Below, one piece after another: positions 8,121 through 16,425 of a DNA stretch of 39,875 nt; position 1 is the stretch's first letter; each line of letters begins with the position of its first letter. Where the stretch lies: contig JARLIK010000013.1 of assembly GCA_031291755.1 (NCBI GenBank), positions 1-39,875 of the forward strand, written 5' to 3'. The position numbers and the translations under genes were made by a program. The stretch is from Acidocella sp. (GTDB lineage: Bacteria > Pseudomonadota > Alphaproteobacteria > Acetobacterales > Acetobacteraceae). The notes beneath the pieces were generated by a model that saw only the letters and a list, made by a program, of their open reading frames with translations, had not been told where the DNA came from and searched no databases.

Positions 8121-8995
8121 ACGCCATCTCCTCAACGCGGGCAGGTAGCCAGACCGTCCCAGCTCTTTTGCTGGTTTCCACGCCGATCGGCAACCTCAGA
8201 GATATGTCATTTCGGGGTATCGAGGCGCTTACACAAGTGGATGCGATACTTTGTGAGGATACCCGTACCAGCGGCGTGCTGATGGCGGCGCACGGTATCA
8301 AAACCAAACTCATGGCGCTGCACGACCATAACGAGGAAGCCAAAATCCCTGGTCTGATCGCGGCCATGCAAGGTGGTGCCCGCTATGCCCTGATCTCCGA
8401 TGCCGGCACCCCGCTGGTGTCTGACCCAGGCTTTCGCCTCACCCGCGCCGCCATTGATGCCGGGTTGCCGGTCGGCGGCATCCCCGGCGCCAATGCGGCG
8501 GTTATGGCGCTAACCCTCTCAGGCTTGCCGCCGCACCCGTTCCTGTTCTCGGGGTTTTTGCCGGTAAAGGCCGGGCCGCGGCAGAGCGCTTTGACACGCC
8601 TGGCCAACGCCGAGGCCGCTGGGCTGGCCGCCACACTGATTTTCTACGAAGCGCCACATCGGCTGGCAGAAACTCTGGCCGACGCGGCCGTCATTTTCGG
8701 CCCCCGCCCGGCGGCGGTCTGCCGCGAGCTGACCAAGCATTTCGAAGAGGTGGTGCGTGACAGTCTGCCCAACCTCGCCGCCCGTTATGCCGCCACGCCA
8801 CCACGCGGGGAAATCACCTTGGTCATCGGCCCGGCCACCGCTGAACCAGCCAGCGCCGAGACGCTCGATGCCGCTTTGGCCGCCGCCCTGGCTCAACTCA
8901 GCCTGAAGGATGCGGTCGATGCCGTCACCGCCGCCACCGGTCTGCCGCGCCGGCAGGTCTATGCCCGCGCCCTTGGACTCGCCGCCAAAGCATGA
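8096..8995 (+). CDS. rsmI: 16S rRNA (cytidine1402-2'-O)-methyltransferase
   Basis: Adds the 2'-O-methyl group to C1402 in the decoding region of 16S rRNA. The 299-residue protein is a SAM-dependent tetrapyrrole-methylase-fold enzyme. Hallmarks are VSTPIGNLRDMSFRGIEAL near residue 27, the CEDTRTSGVL segment, ALISDAGTPLVSDPG and a GIPGANAAVMALTLSGLP region. The ATG at 8096 follows AGGAG at an ideal distance. Its first 25 bases overlap the 5' end of the divergent lipoprotein gene, so each gene's promoter must lie at least partly within the other. The last four bases (ATGA) overlap the MFS gene. Confidence 0.95.
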   Translation: MTEPDISSNAISSTRAGSQTVPALLLVSTPIGNLRDMSFRGIEALTQVDAILCEDTRTSGVLMAAHGIKTKLMALHDHNEEAKIPGLIAAMQGGARYALISDAGTPLVSDPGFRLTRAAIDAGLPVGGIPGANAAVMALTLSGLPPHPFLFSGFLPVKAGPRQSALTRLANAEAAGLAATLIFYEAPHRLAETLADAAVIFGPRPAAVCRELTKHFEEVVRDSLPNLAARYAATPPRGEITLVIGPATAEPASAETLDAALAAALAQLSLKDAVDAVTAATGLPRRQVYARALGLAAKA

Positions 8996-10140
8996 TGCCG
9001 GGCAGTGCCGCGACGGTTCGGGGGCAGGTCCGGATATTAAAATTTTTTTATTTTATGGCGGGAATGGGCGTTTCAACCTGGGCGATTATTGTCCCTTTCA
9101 CCAAAATCCGATTCGCCCTCGATGACGCAACCTTAGGCTATATCCTGCTGGCCCCCGGAGTCGGCGGCATTCTGGCCATGCCGGTGATGGGGTATCTGTT
9201 AAAACGTTTCGGCAGCCGCACGGTTCTTTTGGCCTCCGGTCTGGTGTTCGGCGTGGTGTTGCCGCTGCTCACCGTCGCGCCCAGCAAATTCACATTTACG
9301 GCTTTGCTGTTCATTTTCGGCGTCAGCTTCGGCGGCATCGATGTCGGGGTGAACGCACAGGCGGTGGCGGTGGAAGGCCGCAGCGGGCGGCGGCTGATGT
9401 CGTCATTTCATGCGCTGTTCAGCTTCGGCGCGCTGGCGGTGGCGCTGGCCACCAGCCTGCTGCTGAAGCTCGGCCTGTCGAATTTTCTCAGCGCGGTTTG
9501 TTGCGCTACCGGTATTTTTATCATTCTGCTGCAAGGCGGCGTTCTGGCGCCCAAATCGCATGACCTTCTCGCCGAAGGCCCTGCTCTGGCCCTGCCTGAC
9601 CGCGCCACGCTGGCACTGGGGCTGTGCTGTTTTGTCTGCTTCCTTACCGAAGGGGCGGTGACCGATTGGAGCACGATTTTATTGCGGTTCTCGCGCGGGG
9701 CCAGTGTGGTGACCGCACCATTCGGCTATGCCGCCTTTGCCGTGATGATGGCGCTGGCAAGGTTGGCCGGTGACTGGCTGGCGGTGCGAATCGGCGCCGC
9801 CCGCTTGATGCTGAGCGGCTGCCTGCTCGCCAGTGCCGGCATGCTGCTGGCCGTATCATCAGCAGCGCTGGCGGTTGATGTTCTCGGTTTTGCGCTGGTC
9901 GGGCTGGGACTTGGCAACATGGCACCACTAATCTTCAGCGCTACAGCGCGAATTCCTGAAATTGCGCCCACGGCTTCAGCGCCAGCGGTGATCAGTCTGG
10001 GCTATGCCGGGTTTCTGCTAGGGCCGGTGGTTATAGGCTTCGTTGCCAACCAGCTTACCCTGGCGTTTGCCATGGGGCTGGTGGCAGTGTTGCTGGTAGC
10101 GATCAGTTTTACCGCCCGCGCTGTTGAACCAGGCGGTTGA
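8992..10140 (+). CDS. MFS transporter (YbjJ-like)
   Basis: A 382-residue integral membrane protein with about 12 hydrophobic helices. The MFS motif after helix 2 is visible as GYLLKRFGSRTVLLASG, and a second-half repeat includes ARLAGDWLAVRIGAARLMLSG. The GVSFGGIDVGVNAQAVAVE segment around residues 113-131 is typical of the YbjJ / fucose-permease-like branch. The substrate cannot be inferred. The start overlaps the rsmI stop (ATGA), so it is co-translated with an rRNA methyltransferase, a pairing with no evident functional link. Tandem ATG codons at 8992 and 8995 leave the exact start open by one residue. Confidence 0.85.
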   Translation: MMPGSAATVRGQVRILKFFYFMAGMGVSTWAIIVPFTKIRFALDDATLGYILLAPGVGGILAMPVMGYLLKRFGSRTVLLASGLVFGVVLPLLTVAPSKFTFTALLFIFGVSFGGIDVGVNAQAVAVEGRSGRRLMSSFHALFSFGALAVALATSLLLKLGLSNFLSAVCCATGIFIILLQGGVLAPKSHDLLAEGPALALPDRATLALGLCCFVCFLTEGAVTDWSTILLRFSRGASVVTAPFGYAAFAVMMALARLAGDWLAVRIGAARLMLSGCLLASAGMLLAVSSAALAVDVLGFALVGLGLGNMAPLIFSATARIPEIAPTASAPAVISLGYAGFLLGPVVIGFVANQLTLAFAMGLVAVLLVAISFTARAVEPGG

Positions 10141-10158
10141 ACCAGTTTAAGCTGGCTC
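10139..10158. terminator. Candidate bidirectional terminator hairpin
   Basis: GAACCAG (10139-10145) pairs with CTGGCTC (10152-10158) with one mismatch around a TTTAAG loop. It sits exactly between the convergent MFS and XRE genes and overlaps both ends. There is no T-run on either strand, so intrinsic termination would be weak. Confidence 0.3.
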
Positions 10159-10636
10159 AGGTCGTCTCAAACCCGGCTTCGGTGGGGGCGAGGGACTTCA
10201 GCAAATCAAACACCCGCTTGCGCACCGCCGGGTCAGTAATCCGGTAGTAGGCGCGCACCAGTTCCAGCGTCTCACGCTTGTTCATGTTATCGTCAACGCC
10301 CGCCGAGAACGGTTCCTGCGCTTCGGCAAACCCATACATGCGCCCGCGCGGGCCGGAGACTGGAGTCTCGCTCATGCCTTCAGGCATATCGTCAAAGAAA
10401 TAGCTGATTGGCACATCCAGCACGCGGGAAATATCAAACAGCCGCGAAGCCCCAACCCGGTTAACCCCGCGTTCGTATTTTTGCACCTGCTGAAAGGTCA
10501 AACCCAGCGCGTCCCCCAAGCGTTCTTGCGACATGCCTAGCAAAGTCCGCCGCAATCGCACACGGGAACCGACATGAATATCAATCGGGCTTGGGCGGCT
10601 CTCACGCTCTGGCCGTTCGGTGATTCCTTCGGTCAT
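10157..10636 (-). CDS. XRE-family helix-turn-helix regulator
   Basis: A 159-residue DNA-binding protein. The HTH_XRE domain occupies about residues 19-80: VGSRVRLRRTLLGMSQERLGDALGLTFQQVQKYERG, then ASRLFDISRVLDVPISYFFDD. The C-terminal half carries a conserved ELVRAYYRITDPAVRKRVFDLLKSL element. This is a broadly conserved alphaproteobacterial family (PraR/PhrR-like) often found near lnt and metK; here lnt is upstream on the same strand but metK is not adjacent. It has its own AT-rich upstream region with tandem GTTAACC words. Target genes are unknown. Confidence 0.85.
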   Translation of the reverse strand: MTEGITERPERESRPSPIDIHVGSRVRLRRTLLGMSQERLGDALGLTFQQVQKYERGVNRVGASRLFDISRVLDVPISYFFDDMPEGMSETPVSGPRGRMYGFAEAQEPFSAGVDDNMNKRETLELVRAYYRITDPAVRKRVFDLLKSLAPTEAGFETT

Positions 10637-10878
10637 CTAAAAAACCATCTCCATAAAACGGACTACCTTTGTAGCACCGTCATCAACCGCAAAATCAGCC
10701 TACCATTTTGGTGGCTAAAAAATAATTTCCCTGAGCAGATTCAGGACCTGAAAAATATCATTACGTCGTTCTACTCGCCAGCCGTGTAAGCACAGTTAAC
10801 CAGAAATACCAGAGGTTAACCGAATAAACAATACAAAAACATCGAGGATGATTTATTAAATAGACGTATATGGTATAA
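10637..10878. promoter_or_regulatory. AT-rich control region upstream of the XRE gene with tandem GTTAACC sites
   Basis: A gene-free stretch of about 250 bases, much richer in AT than its surroundings. Two GTTAACC words lie at 10795-10801 and 10815-10821, exactly 20 bases apart and so on the same DNA face; the second is part of the perfect palindrome GGTTAACC. A small plus-strand reading frame here (10574-10789) has no ribosome-binding site and looks spurious. Autoregulation by the XRE protein is a reasonable guess, not shown. Confidence 0.35.
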
Positions 10879-10894
10879 ATTAATATTTATTAAT
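10879..10894. repeat. Perfect AT palindrome at the lnt stop codon
   Basis: ATTAATA (10879-10885) and TATTAAT (10888-10894) form a perfect 7+7 inverted repeat around TT, touching the lnt stop codon. It could be a protein-binding site or a weak 3'-end structure; as pure AT it is not a convincing intrinsic terminator. Confidence 0.45.
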
Positions 10895-12360
10895 CAACGG
10901 AGGCGGCGAATACGGCCCAGGAACAGTCCCGTTATGATTAACAAAACCGATAAGATTAACGGGATTTTTAACCCGAATCTAGCGTAAATGGTGGGCGGCA
11001 AGGCACCCGGCAAGGGGGCTACCAGCACGCCGTCACGGTTGAGGCCGAGTGAGGCCGTTACCCTGCCAAACGGATCGATCATCGCGGAAATGCCGGAATT
11101 GGCGTCACGGGCCAGCGGCAGACCTTCCTCAACCGCCCGCAGCCTGGCATCGGCAAAATGCTGGCGCGGCCCTGCCGTGTCGCCAAACCAGGCATCGTCG
11201 GTCACATTTACCAGCCAAGCCGGACGGTCGGCTTCATCGACAATCTGGCCGGTGAAAATGGCCTCATAACAGATCAGCGGCCCGACCGGCGGCAGCCCTG
11301 GAATATGCAGCGTCGTGGGGCCGTTGCCGGGCGTGAAGCCATCGCCGGGGGTGATCTTCACCGGAATCCAGGCAGGGGTGTATTCGCCGAACGGCACCAG
11401 CTTCCATTTATCGTAGTAGGCCACGGCGGGCCCTGGCCCTTCCGTCACCACCAGGGAATTGCGGTAGTCATCAGGCCCGGTCATGCGGATGCTGCCGGCC
11501 AAAATCGGCGCGGTTCCGGTGACCGAAGCGAGTTGCGCCCGCGCTTCCGCATCACTTTGCAATAACCATGGGCTGGCGGCCTCCGGCCAAATCACCGCGC
11601 TGGCCCCGGCATGCAGGGCCGCCGCACTCATGGTTTCCAGCCGTTGCCAGCGGGCCAGCAAAGCACTGCGCTCAAAACTGCCGGGCACCGGAAAATCGGG
11701 CTGCAGCAGCGCCAAATTTACCCCAGTAGGCGCCAGCTTGGTGGACAGATGCGCAATTCCGAACCCCCCCCATGCCGCCAGCCCCAGCAGTGCCGCCGCC
11801 AGCCCGCGTCTGCCGAACATCGGCATCCCCGCCAGTAATATCGTCGCCAGGGTCAACCCATGCACGCCCACCAGGCTGGCCAACTGGATGAACACATCGC
11901 CGAAAGCACCCGGCACCGCCCAATCGGTGCCCCAAAGGTTCCAGGGAAAGCCCGAGAACGCAAATTGCCGGATCATGTCGGAGACCACCCAGACGCCAGC
12001 AAACACCAGCAATCGGGCCAGTCCTGGTTTAGTGCAATACGCCGCCACCGCCGGGATGATGCTGTAAAACGCTACTGCAATCGCCAGTAGCGGGTCGGCA
12101 AACGGCACCAGCCACCAAAATGTATCAACTTCAGTCAGAATCGGCTCGGTGACCCAGTACAGCCCGGCCAAATTCAACCCAAACCCGAACAGCCAGGCGA
12201 TCAGGGTTAGTTGCTTGAGGCCCCGGGCCTCGCCGATCAGCCGCAAAAACGCCGGGATGCTGATTAGCAGCACCGGCAGCAGATGCACCGGCGGCAGCGC
12301 CAGCGCCGAGGCCAGCCCCCATAAAAATGCCCGCCAATACGGAGACTTCAGCCGCTTCAT
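10894..12360 (-). CDS. lnt: apolipoprotein N-acyltransferase
   Basis: Adds the third acyl chain to the N-terminal cysteine of lipoproteins in the inner membrane. An N-terminal block of about six membrane helices is followed by a periplasmic nitrilase domain. The catalytic triad is visible: Glu260 in VIWPEAASPW, Lys318 in YYDKWKLVPFGEY and Cys364 in GPLICYEAIF, matching Glu267/Lys335/Cys387 of E. coli Lnt. A final C-terminal helix ends in basic residues. I use the ATG at 12360 (488 residues) because it overlaps the mtnC stop in an ATGA; a GTG at 12381 is the upstream alternative. Being coupled to methionine salvage genes is unusual. Confidence 0.95.
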   Translation of the reverse strand: MKRLKSPYWRAFLWGLASALALPPVHLLPVLLISIPAFLRLIGEARGLKQLTLIAWLFGFGLNLAGLYWVTEPILTEVDTFWWLVPFADPLLAIAVAFYSIIPAVAAYCTKPGLARLLVFAGVWVVSDMIRQFAFSGFPWNLWGTDWAVPGAFGDVFIQLASLVGVHGLTLATILLAGMPMFGRRGLAAALLGLAAWGGFGIAHLSTKLAPTGVNLALLQPDFPVPGSFERSALLARWQRLETMSAAALHAGASAVIWPEAASPWLLQSDAEARAQLASVTGTAPILAGSIRMTGPDDYRNSLVVTEGPGPAVAYYDKWKLVPFGEYTPAWIPVKITPGDGFTPGNGPTTLHIPGLPPVGPLICYEAIFTGQIVDEADRPAWLVNVTDDAWFGDTAGPRQHFADARLRAVEEGLPLARDANSGISAMIDPFGRVTASLGLNRDGVLVAPLPGALPPTIYARFGLKIPLILSVLLIITGLFLGRIRRLR

Positions 12361-13040
12361 GCGAGTTTCGGCAGCCCGCACAGCCTAGCCACCTCGGCAA
12401 AATCCGCCGCCACCGCATGCCGGGTCCCGGCCACCGTGCGGTCCTGTGGCCGCACCAGTTGGCAGGTTTGCATGCCGGCTGCCGCCGCCGCGTCCAACTC
12501 AGCCTCCACATCCGAGAGGAATAAAAACTCGAAGGCGGCGACATTGGCCCCCCGGCAGATCGAGGCATAGCTCGTGGCCTCGCGCTTTGGCCCCACCTTG
12601 GTATCAAAAAACCCCTGGAACAGCGGGGTTAAATCACCGGCGCTGCTATGCCCGAACAGCAGCTTCTGGGCGTCCACCGAGCCGGAGGAATAAACATACA
12701 GCCGCAAACCACCGTTGGCCCAGCGCCGCAGGGCAGGGGCTACATCCGGGTATAAATCCCCGACAATCTCGCCCTTGGCATAGCCTTCTGCCCAGATCAT
12801 CCCCTGGATGGTTTTCAGCGGCGTGATTTTTTCATCGCGCTCCATCCAGCCCAGCAGCGTATCCACAATCATCGCCCCCGGCGCCAGCCGTGCCACTTCG
12901 CCAATCACTGGCGCGTCGCAATGCACTTTACACCAGCCCGGCAGCCGGGTCCGCGCATAGGGGAATAAAACCTCATGCACAAAGGCAATCGGCGTGGTGG
13001 TGCCTTCGATATCCGTCAGCACCGCAGTGGGGGGAAGCAT
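12357..13040 (-). CDS. mtnC: acireductone synthase (enolase-phosphatase E1)
   Basis: HAD-family enzyme of the methionine salvage pathway. It enolises and dephosphorylates 2,3-diketo-5-methylthiopentyl-1-phosphate to acireductone. The 227-residue protein opens with the family-specific motif LTDIEGTTTPIAFVHEVLFPYA, where Asp10 is the HAD nucleophile. It continues with GMIWAEGYAKGEI, the second HAD motif LYVYSSGSVDAQKLLFGHS, and the DVEAELDAAAAAGMQT loop. It starts five bases after mtnD and overlaps lnt by ATGA. In one polypeptide it does the work that MtnW and MtnX share in bacilli. Confidence 0.96.
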   Translation of the reverse strand: MLPPTAVLTDIEGTTTPIAFVHEVLFPYARTRLPGWCKVHCDAPVIGEVARLAPGAMIVDTLLGWMERDEKITPLKTIQGMIWAEGYAKGEIVGDLYPDVAPALRRWANGGLRLYVYSSGSVDAQKLLFGHSSAGDLTPLFQGFFDTKVGPKREATSYASICRGANVAAFEFLFLSDVEAELDAAAAAGMQTCQLVRPQDRTVAGTRHAVAADFAEVARLCGLPKLA

Positions 13041-13045
13041 GGCGC

Positions 13046-13585
13046 TTAAGCTACTGGGAAGCGTTCGGAGATATTATCGCCAGTAAAATGCGCCACCCAG
13101 CCGGAGGTATCCGTAAATACCCTGAGCGCCGTGAAAAACGGCGCTTCACCGGCGTCGAACCAATGCTTGGTGTTGGCCGGCACCGAGATCAGATCACCTT
13201 GCTCGCAGAAAGCATCATACACGCGGCCATCCACATGCATCACAAAATGCCCACTGCCATGCACGAAAAACCGGATCTCATCCTCGGTGTGTATATGCTC
13301 GGCCAAAAATTTCTGCCGCAGGGCAGGGGCGCTGGGGTTATCAGGTGTCAGCTTGATCACATCTGCGGAGCCCGCCCCTTTGGCACCCATCAACTGGTCC
13401 AGGTATGGCTTATAGGCGGCCAGTATCACCTCGGCGGAATCCTCGGGGCTCAGGCTCACCGGGCTCTGCCAGCGTTCAAACTGCACGCCCAGCGGCGCCA
13501 GCTCACGCGCCATCACGCCAGCATCCTGGGTGACCAGGATCGGGGTTGCTGGATTGGCGTCCTCAAAAATCTTCAAGCCGCTCAT
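13046..13585 (-). CDS. mtnD: acireductone dioxygenase
   Basis: Oxidises acireductone to 4-methylthio-2-oxobutanoate and formate (Fe form), the last oxidative step of methionine salvage. The cupin metal site is intact: His97, His99, Glu103 and His141 in EHIHTEDEIRFF and ANTKHWFDAG. The start at ATG 13585 overlaps the mtnB stop in an ATGA, giving 179 residues, the normal length for ARD. Its requirement for O2 makes this an aerobic salvage route. A nickel-loaded form would instead release CO; the sequence cannot distinguish the two. Confidence 0.96.
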   Translation of the reverse strand: MSGLKIFEDANPATPILVTQDAGVMARELAPLGVQFERWQSPVSLSPEDSAEVILAAYKPYLDQLMGAKGAGSADVIKLTPDNPSAPALRQKFLAEHIHTEDEIRFFVHGSGHFVMHVDGRVYDAFCEQGDLISVPANTKHWFDAGEAPFFTALRVFTDTSGWVAHFTGDNISERFPVA

Positions 13586-14178
13586 TTCAACCGTCTCCGT
13601 TCCAGTTCGCACTGGAGTAAGAATTCCAAAGCCTCCAGGCGCCAGAACGCATGTTCGACGCTGGTGCCCCAGGCATATACACCATGGCCGCGAATCACAT
13701 AACCAATCGGTGGGTCAGCTACCAGCGATGGCTCAATCAGCGCCGCCAGCCGGGCGATGTCCTGGTCGTTCTCAAACACCGGCAGCGCCACATTCACCGC
13801 ATGAGTTCCAAAGCCGAACGCCTTGATAATTTCATAATCGGAAAATTGAATATCGCCGGCCATTGAGAGTACAGTAGCGGCCACCGAATGCCCATGCAGC
13901 ACCGCCCCTACCGGCGGAAACAGCCGATATAATTGGCAATGCAGCAACGTTTCAGCGCTCGGCTTATTGCCGGGCTTCGCAGCGGTGCCGTCTAGCCCCA
14001 CCTCGATAATATCATCGGCGTGCAACCGGCCCTTATGAACGCCGCTGCGGGTAATCGCCAGACTTTCACTATCCAGCCGCGCCGATAGGTTCCCGGACGA
14101 GCCGGGAACCCAGTTACGCGCGTCCATACGGCATCCCGCCTCAACCAATGAAGCGGCGGCGGCAGCCAGAGCGGACAT
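13582..14178 (-). CDS. mtnB: methylthioribulose-1-phosphate dehydratase
   Basis: Class II aldolase-fold zinc enzyme that dehydrates 5-methylthioribulose-1-phosphate in methionine salvage. The 198-residue protein has SSGNLSARL near residues 27-35, ITRSGVHKG at 42-50, zinc ligands His95 and His97 in LHGHSVAATVLS, and a C-terminal VIRGHGVYAWG carrying the third histidine. Its start codon directly abuts the tatA stop. mtnA and mtnK (or a phosphorylase route) are not in the window. The order mtnB-mtnD-mtnC is a complete lower branch. Confidence 0.95.
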   Translation of the reverse strand: MSALAAAAASLVEAGCRMDARNWVPGSSGNLSARLDSESLAITRSGVHKGRLHADDIIEVGLDGTAAKPGNKPSAETLLHCQLYRLFPPVGAVLHGHSVAATVLSMAGDIQFSDYEIIKAFGFGTHAVNVALPVFENDQDIARLAALIEPSLVADPPIGYVIRGHGVYAWGTSVEHAFWRLEALEFLLQCELERRRLK

Positions 14179-14418
14179 TTAGCCGTTATTGACGGTGGTG
14201 TTGCTGTTGCTGGTTTCAGGCACAGGCGCGGTCAGCGAGCTGGTGGCCGCCATTGAGGCATCCTTGGCCTTTTTGCTGTCATCATCGGCGATGTTCTGCT
14301 TGAAGGACTTAATCCCCTTGCCGAACTCACCCATCAGATTGCTCACCTTATTGCTGCCAAACAGGATCAAAACCACCGCCAGAACGATCAGCCAGTGCCA
14401 AATGCTCAAACCACCCAT
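14179..14418 (-). CDS. tatA: Sec-independent translocase subunit TatA
   Basis: Pore-forming subunit of the twin-arginine protein export system. The 79-residue protein has the canonical short N-terminal membrane helix ([16 protein letters not shown], about 5-20), a hinge and the amphipathic helix with [16 protein letters not shown]. An acidic-basic patch (DDDSKKAKD) and a low-complexity Ser/Thr/Asn tail follow. A GGAG ribosome-binding site precedes the ATG. tatB and tatC are not adjacent; instead mtnB follows without a gap, so tatA is an isolated copy within a mixed operon. Confidence 0.92.
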   Translation of the reverse strand: MGGLSIWHWLIVLAVVLILFGSNKVSNLMGEFGKGIKSFKQNIADDDSKKAKDASMAATSSLTAPVPETSNSNTTVNNG

Positions 14419-14505
14419 AGAAATTCTCCAACCCGGATTCGTGTATGCTTAACCTTGAGCGCAAGCTTGTACGCCCATCAGCCCGCAAAGCCAAATGAAG
14501 CATCA

Positions 14506-15465
14506 TCAATGGGCCAAACCAGCCCCCAGCAGCAACCCGGCATTATACAACACATGCAGTAGAATACCTGGCTTGATGGAGGCAAACCGCACCCGCATCC
14601 AGGCCGCTGCCGCGCCCACCAGCCCCACATCAATAAATCCCACCGGATAGTGGATTTTCTCCGGCGCATGCACCGCCATGAATAAAATGGTGGTGATCAC
14701 CCCGGCCCAGAGCGGCGAGACCCGGCTGGCCAGGGCGGCAAATATCCCGCCCCGGAAGATATATTCCTCCGCCGGCGGGGCGATAAACACCGCCAGCACC
14801 AGCAGCCCCAGCTTCCAGGGACCGGCGGTTTCAAGTAATTTCGCCGCCTGCAGCTTCTGCAAAGCCGCTATATCGGGCGGGAAAAAATGCATGATGGTGA
14901 TGACCAGCATAATGATAACGCCAGCCCATAAAGCGGCTGTGGCATAACCACTGGAGGATGCCGTGCACCAGCCTATCCCGCTCGGGCTGCCATCATGCAG
15001 TTTTACCGGCCCCAGCCGGTTAATGTACCAGACACTCCACCAGGTGGCGGTGAGGTACCCGGCCAGCGTGGCGGCAATCGGGTTGAGGTGCGGTGACGGA
15101 TGGATATGCGCCAGCGCGGCGCAGACCCCTACCACGAAGGCCATCCCAGCCACCCCGACGCCCTGCATCAGGATAAACCCAACCAGCAGTTTGACCGCCT
15201 CTGCCACCCCCCAACGGCGTGCCGCCGGGAGTTGTGTGTAAGACGTGTAAGAGATGGGGCTTTTGACTCGCACGCCCGGCAGCCACTGGCTTTGCAGGCA
15301 CCAGTTGAACCCAATGAGACCGATGATCATACCGAGCAGCGGCAACAAGCCACGGTATGCGATAATCGCGACATGGTCAGCCTGCCGCTCGAACAATCCG
15401 CCCAAGCCCAGGCCGATGCACGCAAACAAACTTGACCAGACGGTTCCGATAACGATCCGCATCAT
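14506..15465 (-). CDS. CPBP-family intramembrane glutamic endopeptidase
   Basis: A 319-residue multi-pass membrane protein of the Rce1/CAAX-protease-and-bacteriocin-processing family. The catalytic motifs are complete: EExxxR at 233-238 (PPAEEYIFRGG), His266 in FMAVHAPEK, and HxxxN at 304-308 (LLHVLYNAG). Several hydrophobic helices occupy the N-terminal 200 residues, making it longer than minimal family members. Its substrate is unknown; bacterial members process peptides, regulate other proteins or confer bacteriocin immunity. The start overlaps the gluQ stop in an ATGA, so it is coupled to a tRNA-modifying enzyme. Confidence 0.85.
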   Translation of the reverse strand: MMRIVIGTVWSSLFACIGLGLGGLFERQADHVAIIAYRGLLPLLGMIIGLIGFNWCLQSQWLPGVRVKSPISYTSYTQLPAARRWGVAEAVKLLVGFILMQGVGVAGMAFVVGVCAALAHIHPSPHLNPIAATLAGYLTATWWSVWYINRLGPVKLHDGSPSGIGWCTASSSGYATAALWAGVIIMLVITIMHFFPPDIAALQKLQAAKLLETAGPWKLGLLVLAVFIAPPAEEYIFRGGIFAALASRVSPLWAGVITTILFMAVHAPEKIHYPVGFIDVGLVGAAAAWMRVRFASIKPGILLHVLYNAGLLLGAGLAH

Positions 15466-16304
15466 ACCGCACTTTCAGTCAATTGTTTGAGTACCGTAAC
15501 TGCATCTTCACCCGCCAACCGCATGGCACGCAAGGTGGGGGCGCCATCGCGTTTGGCCAGCCGCTTGCCGTTGTCATCCATCAGCAATTTATGATGCGCA
15601 TAAACCGGCGTGGCCAGGCCCAGCAGTTTTTGCAGCAGCGTATGGGTATGCGTGGCGGCAAGCAGATCCTCGCCGCGTGTCACATGCGTTATGCCTTGCA
15701 AAGCATCATCATGCACCACGCATAAATGATAGCTGGTAGGTACATCACTACGCGCCAGCACCACATCGCCCAGGCGCTGCGGTACGGCATCCACCCAGCC
15801 CGTGCTCTCCTCGAAAAACCGCAACGCTCCGGTCTCGCGCACCGCTTTGGTTACATCCAGCCGGCGGGCGTATTTGCGGCCACTGGCAGTCCTTTCCGCC
15901 CGTTCGGCGGCACTCAGAGCTTTGCAGGTGCCCGGATACATCACCTCGCCGCTATGCGGGGCCGCCTGCGCCTGCATAATTTCCGAGCGGCTGCAAAAAC
16001 ATGGGTACAACAAGCCCCGGTCCTCGAGCCGGTTCAGCACAGCGGTATATTCGGCCAAATGCGCCGATTGCACCCGCACCTCACCGTCCCAACCAAACCC
16101 CAGCCAGCGCAGGTCTTCGAGGATGGCATCGGCATAGTCCGGCTTGCAGCGGGTGCTATCAATATCCTCCAGCCGGAGCAGAAACCGCCCACCCGCTGCC
16201 CGGGCCTTGGCCCAGGCCATCCGCGCCGAAAAGGCGTGACCCAGGTGCAAATAGCCGGTCGGGCTGGGGGCAAAACGGGTGGTCAGCGTCATTGCGGCCA
16301 CCAT
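15462..16304 (-). CDS. gluQ: glutamyl-Q tRNA(Asp) synthetase
   Basis: Attaches glutamate to queuosine at the wobble position of tRNA(Asp). It is a truncated GluRS paralogue of 280 residues without an anticodon-binding domain. The HIGH-like motif appears in FAPSPTGYLHLGHAF (about 10-24) and the KMSKS-like motif as KRLAKRDGAP (about 250-259). A cysteine cluster with CFCSRSEIMQAQ supports the zinc-site region typical of GluQ. A second ATG at 16292, preceded by GGTGG, is an equally good start. The short length separates it from GltX. Confidence 0.93.
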   Translation of the reverse strand: MVAAMTLTTRFAPSPTGYLHLGHAFSARMAWAKARAAGGRFLLRLEDIDSTRCKPDYADAILEDLRWLGFGWDGEVRVQSAHLAEYTAVLNRLEDRGLLYPCFCSRSEIMQAQAAPHSGEVMYPGTCKALSAAERAERTASGRKYARRLDVTKAVRETGALRFFEESTGWVDAVPQRLGDVVLARSDVPTSYHLCVVHDDALQGITHVTRGEDLLAATHTHTLLQKLLGLATPVYAHHKLLMDDNGKRLAKRDGAPTLRAMRLAGEDAVTVLKQLTESAV

Positions 16305-16425
16305 GACAAACCGTTGACAATCGCACTAGCACCTTGCGGCTTTTCCGCAGTTTTGTCATAAAACGCACATGGCTCGCAGACTCCACCAAATATGGCAGGG
16401 TTCCATAGCTAAACCCCAACATTTA

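Noticed and set aside
10574..10789. Small plus-strand ORF in the gap upstream of the XRE gene
   Set aside because: It starts inside the XRE gene, has no ribosome-binding site, and its composition changes abruptly from coding shadow to AT-rich spacer.
16313..16341. TTGACA upstream of the HNH gene as a promoter
   Set aside because: A perfect -35 word, but no acceptable -10 at 16-18 bases; it is too far from the start to be confident.
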